This document shows, piece by piece, positions 1 through 4,684 of a DNA stretch of 11,806 nucleotides; positions within the stretch are counted from its first letter, which is position 1; every line of letters starts with the position of its first letter. Source of the stretch: Microbacterium sp. (GTDB lineage: Bacteria > Actinomycetota > Actinomycetes > Actinomycetales > Microbacteriaceae); the NCBI RefSeq assembly GCF_003248605.1, contig NZ_QFPF01000079.1, positions 1 to 11,806 on the forward strand, written 5' to 3'. The notes beneath the pieces were generated by a model, which ran no database searches, was not told where the DNA came from, and saw only the letters and a list, made by a program, of their open reading frames with translations. Both the position numbers and the translations under genes were made by a program.

Positions 1-198
1 CAGCACCGCCATGACCTCAGCTTCGGCCGAGGCCACCCCTGCCACCGCGGCCGCGTACTTCGCCGCAAGGGCCGCCGCGACAGCATCCACACCGTCGACG
101 CCAACGCCCTCGACGTCAACGTCAGCGTCCACGCCGACGGCGCTGTCGACACGATCGACGTTGTCGTCGGGTGCGTCGCCGCCCGGTCTGGTGTTCAT
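1..198 (-). CDS. Hypothetical acidic protein, N-terminal part (runs off the left edge)
   Basis: I do not recognise this gene. An open frame of 66 codons reads leftward from an ATG at 198 to the window edge with no stop; an in-frame TAG lies only three codons upstream of the ATG, so the start is well constrained. The N-terminus (MNTRPGGDAPDD) is followed by an Asp/Val-rich, low-complexity stretch with VD or DVD steps up to about residue 38. From about residue 40 it becomes Ala-rich and helix-like (AAALAAKYAAAVAGVASAEA). This layout would suit a disordered acidic head before a helical domain, as seen in some DUF222/HNH proteins of Microbacteriaceae, but nothing diagnostic is visible. A GGAGGA sequence lies at 217-222 on the minus strand, 18 nt from the ATG, which is longer than usual. 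A TANNNT box (TAGCTT) lies at 237-242. The alternative plus-strand frame here is Ser/Thr/Pro-only and is likely a shadow. Confidence 0.5.
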   Translation of the reverse strand, partial: MNTRPGGDAPDDNVDRVDSAVGVDADVDVEGVGVDGVDAVAAALAAKYAAAVAGVASAEAEVMAVL

Positions 199-315
199 AT
201 TCGAACTCTAAGCGGATCCTCCGACATTGACCGTCGAAGCTATGTACTTCCGACGCCCCGCGGCGAGATACTTAGTGAGAATGCTTTCATCTAGGGCGCG
301 TGACGGGTATGCGCC

Positions 316-339
316 GCCCTTCGACGAGCTCAGGGCGCG
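316..339 (+). repeat. Interspersed imperfect-palindrome repeat, copy 1
   Basis: The 24-bp unit has the core CTTCGACGAGCTCAGGGCGC. It differs from copy 2 (358-381) at a single position (G for A in the CGACRAGCT core) and is in the same orientation 42 bp away. The outer CCCT/AGGG ends are complementary, so it is an imperfect palindrome. The core CCTTCGACAAGCTCAGG, or its complement, is known to me as an abundant interspersed repeat in many high-GC bacterial genomes; its function is not established. Confidence 0.7.
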
Positions 340-357
340 TAGCACGGGCTCACGGGG

Positions 358-381
358 GCCCTTCGACAAGCTCAGGGCGCG
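358..381 (+). repeat. Interspersed imperfect-palindrome repeat, copy 2
   Basis: This is the second copy of the unit at 316-339, with the canonical core CTTCGACAAGCTCAGGGCGC. The two copies flank a short GC-rich spacer (340-357). Paired copies of this kind are common between genes in actinobacterial genomes and may act as structured RNA or as recombination substrates; that role is inference. Confidence 0.7.
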
Positions 382-513
382 CCACGCACGGCCACCCGTC
401 GAGGACGTCAGGATGTGAAGCGGGGCCCGCGTTCACGGTGCCACTATCTGGCCTCGAAGAGCCCCGCCGCAGAGACTTGGATCCGGGGTACCGAAGGGCG
501 AGGGTCGGTCACC

Positions 514-535
514 GCCTTCGTCAAGCTCGCGGCGC
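514..535 (+). repeat. Degenerate third copy of the interspersed repeat
   Basis: GCCTTCGTCAAGCTCGCGGC matches the copies at 316-339 and 358-381 in the same orientation, with a missing C, A to T in the CGACAAG core and two changes in the AGGG end. It has lost the complementary outer end, so it would look like a decayed copy. The similarity could be chance in GC-rich sequence. Confidence 0.35.
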
Positions 536-557
536 AGCGGCACGCTCCGAGCAGTCC

Positions 558-1058
558 CTACGGGACGAAGGGCGCCAGGTACTCGACCGATCCGTCGAGC
601 ACTGGAACCTGGATGAGCTCGCCCTCGGCATCGCCGGACTGGAAGTAGATCGGCAGCGTCGCGCCCGGAGGTGTGTCGATGCCCTCGAGCAGAATTGGCT
701 CGCCGCCGTCCACGCGCCCCTCGGCCGTCTCGGAATCCGCGTCCGGGTCCATGCCCAGGCTGATGCTGCTCATGGCGGGGATGCGCAGAGTCTCGGTCGA
801 GGACGACCCCTCGAACTCGATGCTGACCGTCTGGGCCTCGTCGCTCTCGTTGGTGAAGGCGGCGATGAGGTTGCCGTCCTCACCGTCCTCCGAGACGACG
901 ACCGCGTTGCTGACGACCCCGGAGCCCGTCGTGGCGCCCGCGCCCTCGGCGGGGTTGTACTCGATCGTGGTGGCCTGCGGGGCGAGCATCGCGCATCCCG
1001 ACGTGCCGACCATGACGGCGGCGATGAGGGCCAGGGGTGCAAGCCGACGGGATTTCAC
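558..1058 (-). CDS. Small secreted lipoprotein in the LpqE position next to carD
   Basis: The predicted precursor has 166 residues and is probably exported and lipid-anchored on the outer face of the membrane. It has a basic N-region (KSRR), a hydrophobic core (LAPLALIAAVMVG) and a lipobox ending TSGC with Cys at residue 22. The mature part is acidic (SEDGEDGNL, DPDADSETAEGRVDGGE) and looks like one beta-rich domain ending QVPVLDGSVEYLAPFVP. I chose the GTG at 1058 because GGAGG lies 4 nt upstream and it starts the signal peptide cleanly; an ATG at 1088 would sit upstream of the predicted transcription start. In M. tuberculosis lpqE (Rv3584) is divergent from carD in the same way, so this is probably its positional counterpart. 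I do not see the His/Met copper-binding pattern of PCuAC/DUF461 domains. Relatives may carry a misleading 'DNA modification methylase' name; nothing here supports a methylase. Confidence 0.75.
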   Translation of the reverse strand: MKSRRLAPLALIAAVMVGTSGCAMLAPQATTIEYNPAEGAGATTGSGVVSNAVVVSEDGEDGNLIAAFTNESDEAQTVSIEFEGSSSTETLRIPAMSSISLGMDPDADSETAEGRVDGGEPILLEGIDTPPGATLPIYFQSGDAEGELIQVPVLDGSVEYLAPFVP

Positions 1059-1091
1059 GGGTCCTCCAGGGAGATGACGGGCGTTCATTGC

Positions 1092-1097
1092 ATTCTA
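1092..1097 (-). promoter_or_regulatory. Probable -10 box of the lipoprotein gene
   Basis: TAGAAT on the minus strand fits the actinobacterial TANNNT -10 pattern. It would place the transcript start near 1085, giving a leader of about 27 nt that holds the GGAGG before the GTG at 1058. No good -35 is visible, which is common in this group. Confidence 0.5.
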
Positions 1098-1159
1098 GGG
1101 CGTCGCACGGGCGGACCCTCGGACCGTGCTCGGCGAACCTTAGCGTATGGCCCCTGTGG

Positions 1160-1182
1160 TATTCTGTTGGTTGCCGAAAGGA
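1160..1182 (+). promoter_or_regulatory. Probable carD -10 box and ribosome binding site
   Basis: TATTCT at 1160-1165 is a -10 candidate. GAAAGGA at 1176-1182 is a Shine-Dalgarno sequence 9 nt before the ATG at 1192, which supports that start over the upstream in-frame ATG at 1147. GAACCT at 1135-1140 is a weak -35-like candidate with a 19-nt spacer. Confidence 0.5.
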
Positions 1183-1191
1183 CATAACTGC

Positions 1192-1674
1192 ATGCTTTTT
1201 GAGGTTGGCGAAACGGTCGTTTACCCGCACCACGGGGCGGCCACCATCGCCGAAGTGAAGACTCGGATCATCAAGGGCGAAGAGAAGATCTATCTCAAGC
1301 TCAGGGTGACGCAGGGTGATCTGACCATCGAGGTTCCGGCCGACAACGTCGACCTCGTCGGAGTTCGCGATGTGATCGGCAAGGAGGGTCTCGAGCGCGT
1401 CTTCGAGGTGCTGCGCGCCCCGTTCACCGAAGAGCCCACGAACTGGTCGCGTCGGTACAAGGCGAATCTCGAGAAGCTCGCCTCCGGCGATGTGATCAAG
1501 GTCAGCGAGGTCGTGCGCGACCTGTGGCGCCGCGATCAGGACCGCGGTCTGTCGGCGGGTGAGAAGCGGATGCTGGCCAAGGCCCGGCAGATCCTCATCT
1601 CCGAGCTCGCCCTTGCAGAGAAGACCGACGAGGAGCGCGCGAGCGTCGTCCTCGACGAGGTCCTCGCCAGCTAG
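1192..1674 (+). CDS. carD: CarD-family RNA polymerase-binding transcription regulator
   Basis: CarD binds the RNA polymerase beta subunit and upstream promoter DNA to stabilise the open complex, chiefly at rRNA and other housekeeping promoters. The 160-residue product is full length. The N-terminal RNAP-interaction (Tudor-like) domain covers about 1-53 ([16 protein letters not shown]). The C-terminal helical DNA-binding domain runs from about 65 to the end and includes [20 protein letters not shown], with the minor-groove wedge Trp at 85 and Lys at 90. Numbering is collinear with the M. tuberculosis protein as I recall it. Arg25 is kept, but residue 47 is Glu (GAG at 1330-1332) where M. tuberculosis has Arg, a residue that contacts the beta subunit. 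The ATG at 1192 has a good SD. The gene heads a probable unit with ispDF, 9 bp downstream, as in other Actinobacteria. Confidence 0.97.
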   Translation: MLFEVGETVVYPHHGAATIAEVKTRIIKGEEKIYLKLRVTQGDLTIEVPADNVDLVGVRDVIGKEGLERVFEVLRAPFTEEPTNWSRRYKANLEKLASGDVIKVSEVVRDLWRRDQDRGLSAGEKRMLAKARQILISELALAEKTDEERASVVLDEVLAS

Positions 1675-1677
1675 GCT
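1672..1677 (+). promoter_or_regulatory. Candidate -10 box for a leaderless ispDF transcript
   Basis: TAGGCT overlaps the carD stop codon (TAG) and lies exactly 6 nt before the GTG of ispDF. The same hexamer and spacing occur at cysS (4673-4678). There is no Shine-Dalgarno sequence before the ispDF GTG, so internal leaderless transcription is plausible besides readthrough from carD. Confidence 0.4.
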
Positions 1678-1683
1678 CCCGGC

Positions 1684-2928
1684 GTGAGCATCACGCCATC
1701 GCCGCGCGTCGGCATCATCGTCGTCGCCGCCGGATCGGGCACCCGACTCGGCGCGGGCGAACCCAAAGCGCTCGTCGGCATCGACGGCAGCAGCATCCTG
1801 CATCACGCCCTTCGGCGAGTGCTTCGGGCCCCGTCCGCGCAGATCGTCATCGTCGCACCATCCGGGCGCGAGGGTGACGCGCTGACCGAGGCGCTTGCCG
1901 TCGCCGACGCGATGGATGCCGTCACCCCGCCTCCTTCGGGGCGCCGGCGGGATCTGGTGCATGTCGTCGTCGGGGGCGCGACGCGTCAGGAGTCCGTCGC
2001 CGCGGGCCTCGCGGCCCTGTGGGCCGACGTCGAGGTCGTGCTCGTGCACGACGCGGCCCGCGCGCTGACACCGCCGGCGGTGTTCGAGAGGGTCGTCGCG
2101 GCGGTCGAGGAGACAGCATCCGGCGTCGTCCCGGTGTTGCCCGTCATCGACACGCTCAAGCGCGTCGAGGGCACCGCGGTCGTCGAGGCCGTCGATCGCG
2201 AGCCGCTCGCGGCCGCACAGACACCGCAGGGCTTCCCGCGCGCGATGCTCGTGGCGGCATATCGCGCCGCGACGCGCGAGTACACAGACGACACCGCGCT
2301 CGTGGCGGCACAGGGCCACGCCGTCTCGACGGTCGAGGGCGACGCGCGGGCGTTCAAGATCACGACGCCCGCGGACCTCGAGCGGGCGCGGGCGCTGGTG
2401 ACGGATGCCGAGCCCGGAGCCGAGCCGGAGCCGCCCGTTGCGCTGGAGGCCGCTATCGCTGCGCCGCGCGTGGGTATCGGCACCGACGTGCACGGTTTCG
2501 GGGGCGAGGGCGATCTGTGGCTGGCGGGGCTTCGCTGGCCAGGCGAGCAGGCGCTGTCGGGTCACTCCGACGGCGATGCCGTGGCGCACGCGATCGTCGA
2601 CGCGGTGCTCTCGGCAGCCGGTCTCGGCGACATCGGCACGCACTTCGGCACATCCCGTCCCGAGTTCACCGGCGCGCATGCCGAGGCGTTCCTCGCCCGC
2701 ACGCGTGCGCTCGTCGGCGAGGCGGGCTGGCGCATCGGCAACGTGACGGTGCAGGTGCAGGCCAACCGGCCACGCTTCGCGGGGCGTCGCGCGGAGGCCG
2801 AGCAGGTGCTCTCGGCCGCCCTCGGCGCGCCGGTCGCGGTGTCGGCGACGACCACCGACGGGCTGGGCTTCACGGGTCGGGGCGAGGGTGTCGCGGCGTT
2901 CGCCGTGGCGCTGCTGCTGCCCGTCTGA
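1684..2928 (+). CDS. ispDF: Bifunctional 2-C-methyl-D-erythritol 4-phosphate cytidylyltransferase / 2,4-cyclodiphosphate synthase (IspD-IspF fusion)
   Basis: This cytosolic enzyme catalyses two non-consecutive steps of the MEP pathway: CTP-dependent formation of CDP-methylerythritol (IspD) and cyclisation to ME-cPP (IspF). The product has 414 residues. IspD spans about 7-238, with [11 protein letters not shown] (14-24) for CTP binding, VHDAAR (121-126), AAQTPQ (177-182) and FKITTP (224-229). A Glu/Pro/Ala linker covers about 240-260. IspF spans about 261-414, with the metal ligands in GTDVH (Asp268, His270) and His302 in AHAIVDA, DIGTHF (316-321), and [14 protein letters not shown] at 389-402. 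The usual TTTEKLGF glutamate is Asp here; I recall that variant from actinobacterial IspF. In mycobacteria ispD and ispF are separate neighbours after carD. The GTG start lies 9 bp after the carD stop, with no SD and a TAGGCT box upstream. The IspE kinase acting between the two steps is not in the window. Confidence 0.96.
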   Translation: MSITPSPRVGIIVVAAGSGTRLGAGEPKALVGIDGSSILHHALRRVLRAPSAQIVIVAPSGREGDALTEALAVADAMDAVTPPPSGRRRDLVHVVVGGATRQESVAAGLAALWADVEVVLVHDAARALTPPAVFERVVAAVEETASGVVPVLPVIDTLKRVEGTAVVEAVDREPLAAAQTPQGFPRAMLVAAYRAATREYTDDTALVAAQGHAVSTVEGDARAFKITTPADLERARALVTDAEPGAEPEPPVALEAAIAAPRVGIGTDVHGFGGEGDLWLAGLRWPGEQALSGHSDGDAVAHAIVDAVLSAAGLGDIGTHFGTSRPEFTGAHAEAFLARTRALVGEAGWRIGNVTVQVQANRPRFAGRRAEAEQVLSAALGAPVAVSATTTDGLGFTGRGEGVAAFAVALLLPV

Positions 2929-2945
2929 CCTGACCTGACCTGACC
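2925..2945 (+). repeat. CTGAC pentanucleotide tandem repeat at the ispDF stop codon
   Basis: Four perfect head-to-tail copies of CTGAC (2925-2944) plus one C begin at the stop codon of ispDF. Because the unit is 5 bp and contains TGA, stop codons fall in all three forward frames within 18 bp. This may be a slippage product that happens to give a strong translational barrier. Confidence 0.85.
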
Positions 2946-3027
2946 GCTCGCCGTCGCTGCCCGGTCAGTACCCGCACCGGCGTGACGCCGCCGCCGTCGC
3001 TTGCGGCGCCTGCGATCGCCAGCACCC

Positions 3028-3094
3028 CGAACCCACATTTTTGCAGCGAGCCACCATGCGACGAGTGTGGGCTCGCTGCAAAAATGTGGGTTCG
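3028..3094. repeat. Perfect 25-bp inverted repeat (long hairpin) between convergent genes
   Basis: The arms 3028-3052 and 3070-3094 are perfect reverse complements over 25 bp and enclose a 17-nt loop (3053-3069). Each arm has an A/T run (CATTTTTGC or GCAAAAATG) inside GC-rich sequence. The element sits between ispDF (+) and the acetyltransferase (-), so it could act as a bidirectional terminator. No T-run follows the outer end of either arm, so it is not a classical intrinsic terminator. A perfect stem this long also fits a REP/MITE-like dispersed palindrome. The remaining gap (2946-3027) shows no coding signal. Confidence 0.9.
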
Positions 3095-3102
3095 CCGCCG
3101 CG

Positions 3103-3147
3103 GCGCGCCGGGCGCGCCGGTCGCGCGGGTCGCGCGGGCCGCGCCGG
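3103..3147 (+). repeat. Imperfect 9-bp tandem repeat, five units
   Basis: Five consecutive 9-mers read GCGCGCCGG, GCGCGCCGG, TCGCGCGGG, TCGCGCGGG and CCGCGCCGG. The tract lies just outside the 25-bp inverted repeat and before the 3' end of the acetyltransferase gene. It is entirely G+C apart from two T and is non-coding as far as I can judge; replication slippage would explain it. Confidence 0.7.
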
Positions 3148-3163
3148 ACGGAAGGGGCCCGCG

Positions 3164-3652
3164 TCAGCGCTGAGCGATATCGAGCGTCATGAACACCGAG
3201 AACGGGTCCTCGACGTACGGCGGGAAGGGCCCGCAGGTGACAAACCCCTCGCTCGCGTAGAGCCGGCGGGCGGGTTCGAACGAGTCCGGCGACCCGGTTT
3301 CGAGCCAGAGGCTGCTCAGCCCCGCGACACGCGCGGCGGCAATCGCGTGGCGCAGCAGCGCGCGCCCGACACCGCGCCCCAGAAATCGATCATCGACGCG
3401 CATGGACTTGAGCTCGCCGCGCTCGTCGTCGAGGCGTTTCAGCGCGGCCACGCCGGCGAGCTCAGCCCCATACCACGCCGACCACACCCGCATCCCGGGC
3501 CCCGTCAGGGCGTCGATGCCCAGCGCGTGCACGCTCTCCGGCGGCGAGTCCTCGTGCATCCCGGCGAGGTGACGCGCGATGAGGGCTCGGGTCGCCGAAC
3601 CCGTCAGGTCGTCGTCGCGGATCTCGAGCGGGGCGTCGTGTGCGTGCGGCAT
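3164..3652 (-). CDS. GNAT-family N-acetyltransferase, YsnE type
   Basis: This 162-residue cytosolic protein should transfer an acetyl group from acetyl-CoA to an amine; its substrate is unknown. It has the collinear pattern of the YsnE-like GNAT family: SPPESVHALGIDALTGP (36-52), GELKSMRVDDRFLGRGVGRA (79-98) with the acetyl-CoA pyrophosphate-binding R-x-x-G-x-G/A motif, LWLETGSPDSFEPARRLYAS (115-134) and PFSVFMTL near the end (150-157). B. subtilis YsnE has been linked to indole-3-acetic acid production, but this does not establish the role here. The ATG at 3652 is preferred because GGAGG lies 10 nt upstream. An in-frame GTG at 3661 overlaps the stop of the upstream transporter (GTGA) and is a possible alternative. 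The 5-bp spacing means the two are almost certainly co-transcribed and translationally coupled. Confidence 0.88.
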   Translation of the reverse strand: MPHAHDAPLEIRDDDLTGSATRALIARHLAGMHEDSPPESVHALGIDALTGPGMRVWSAWYGAELAGVAALKRLDDERGELKSMRVDDRFLGRGVGRALLRHAIAAARVAGLSSLWLETGSPDSFEPARRLYASEGFVTCGPFPPYVEDPFSVFMTLDIAQR

Positions 3653-3657
3653 GGCGC

Positions 3658-4593
3658 TCACGCCTCCACGGCGAAGGGCTTCGGGTCCCGGGGCGTCCGC
3701 GAGCCCCACGCGAGGGCGGCCAGGCCCGCGGCGAGCACGATCAGCCCCGCGATCGCCAGGGCGCTGAGCCGCTCGCCGAGAACGCTCAGACCCAGGATGC
3801 TGGCGGTCAGCGGTTCGCCGAGCGTCAGCGTCGCGGCGGTCGCCGCCGTGAGCCCGTTCAGGCCCCAGGTGAACAGCACGTAGGCGATCGATATCGTCGC
3901 AAGGCCCAGCCACAGGGCCATCACGAGGCCGGCCGGCTCGCCGAGCCAGCGGAGGTCGACGAAGGGCAGGACGAGAGCGGACAGGCCCGCAGAGCTCGCC
4001 CCCATCGCCCCGACGACCGTGAAGGGATCCCAGCCCGCGTCGAGCAGCCGGCGCTGCGCGTTGGCGATGATCGCGAACGTCGCGCCCGCCCCGACCGACC
4101 CCGCGATGCCCAGCATGTCGGTGCCCCCGGTGCCCCCGGCATCCGCGCCTCCGCCGAACCCGAGCAGCACTACCCCGGCCGTGGCGAGACCGGTCGCGAC
4201 CATCCAGGTGGCGCTCGGCATGCGGCGGGTGAGGGCCCATTCGAGCAGTCCCGCGAGGATGGGGGCCGAGCCCAGGGCGATCACGGTGCCCACGGCGACG
4301 CCGTTGCGGTCCGTGCCGAGGAAGAAGAGCGGCTGGTAGAGCGCGAGGCACAGGCCCGTGAGCACCATCAGGAGGATCGGCTCACGCCCGAGCCGGGGGT
4401 TGGGCGCGGCGCGGCCGCGCCGATGCGCGCGTGCCGCGAGCGCGAAGGCGAACACCGCGAGCCCCGTGCCCCCGACGACGAGACGCACTGCGCCGATCGA
4501 CAGCGGAGTCGTGCCGTCGGGGCCGAGTGCCTGAGAGGTGCCCGTGGTGCCGAAGAGCATCGCGGCGGCGAGGACGGCGAGGGCGGAGATCAC
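3658..4593 (-). CDS. EamA/DMT-family inner-membrane transporter
   Basis: This 311-residue, very hydrophobic protein has about ten predicted membrane segments in two halves, the usual size and plan of the drug/metabolite transporter (EamA, RhaT-like) family. The first half contains SIGAVRLVVGG and the conserved VAVGTVIALGSAPILAGLLEW, the second AYVLFTWGLNGLTAATAATL and LTLGEPLTASILGLSVLGERL, both typical of EamA repeats. A Gly-rich loop (GFGGGADAGGTGGT) separates the halves. Substrate cannot be read from sequence; family members export amino acids or metabolites. The GTG at 4593 gives an intact first membrane segment and lies 6 nt after a TAGAAC box, with no useful SD, so a leaderless transcript is likely. 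It is the first gene of a two-gene unit with the acetyltransferase, inserted in reverse between ispDF and cysS. Confidence 0.9.
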   Translation of the reverse strand: MISALAVLAAAMLFGTTGTSQALGPDGTTPLSIGAVRLVVGGTGLAVFAFALAARAHRRGRAAPNPRLGREPILLMVLTGLCLALYQPLFFLGTDRNGVAVGTVIALGSAPILAGLLEWALTRRMPSATWMVATGLATAGVVLLGFGGGADAGGTGGTDMLGIAGSVGAGATFAIIANAQRRLLDAGWDPFTVVGAMGASSAGLSALVLPFVDLRWLGEPAGLVMALWLGLATISIAYVLFTWGLNGLTAATAATLTLGEPLTASILGLSVLGERLSALAIAGLIVLAAGLAALAWGSRTPRDPKPFAVEA

Positions 4594-4599
4594 CTCTCA

Positions 4600-4605
4600 G
4601 TTCTA
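4600..4605 (-). promoter_or_regulatory. Probable -10 box of the leaderless EamA/GNAT transcript
   Basis: TAGAAC on the minus strand matches TANNNT except for its last base. It is followed by six bases (TGAGAG) and then the GTG start at 4593. That distance puts the transcript start at or next to the initiation codon. Confidence 0.45.
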
Positions 4606-4672
4606 TCGCGTCGCGACCGCTGCGCCCGCCGCGTCCGCTGCGCGATCCCCCGGGCGGCGGGGGCCGCACGGG

Positions 4673-4678
4673 TAGGCT
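4673..4678 (+). promoter_or_regulatory. Probable -10 box of the leaderless cysS-rlmB transcript
   Basis: TAGGCT lies exactly 6 nt before the GTG at 4685. No Shine-Dalgarno sequence is present for any of the three closely spaced GTG codons (4679, 4685, 4691), so the -10 position is the best guide to the start. No clear -35 is seen. Confidence 0.5.
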
Positions 4679-4684
4679 GTGCGG

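Larger units (their letters stand above)
199..557. other. Intergenic region without a gene, carrying interspersed repeats
   Basis: This 359-bp gap lies between two leftward genes. I see no credible coding frame or RNA gene in it. It contains two near-identical 24-bp repeats and a degenerate third copy (listed separately). Around 268-295 there is an AT-richer patch (ATACTTAGTGAGAATGCTTT) that stands out from the GC-rich background and could hold promoter or operator elements for the leftward gene at 1-198. No obvious terminator for the lipoprotein gene ending at 558 could be identified. Confidence 0.6.

Noticed and set aside
316..381. CRISPR-like direct repeats
   Set aside because: Only two clear copies, a single 18-bp spacer and no cas genes; they match a known interspersed intergenic repeat instead.
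558..1058. DNA methyltransferase identity for the lipoprotein gene
   Set aside because: There is no methylase motif such as DPPY or FxGxG; the sequence shows a lipoprotein signal peptide and a short acidic mature domain.
300..1187. Plus-strand frame covering the repeat region and the lipoprotein gene
   Set aside because: Its first part translates the interspersed repeats (STSSGR) and the rest is antisense to the lipoprotein, whose signal peptide and lipobox are convincing.
880..2679. A 599-codon open frame on the minus strand across carD and ispDF
   Set aside because: It is antisense to two well-identified genes, has Arg/Asp/His-rich composition typical of a GC-rich shadow frame, and shows no recognisable domain.
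3028..3094. Insertion sequence terminal repeats
   Set aside because: Only 17 bp lies between the arms, so no transposase could be enclosed, and no target-site duplication is evident at the ends.
3661..4351. Open frame extending upstream of the acetyltransferase through the transporter gene
   Set aside because: It is a shadow inside the EamA gene; the GNAT domain begins at the ATG at 3652 with a proper SD.
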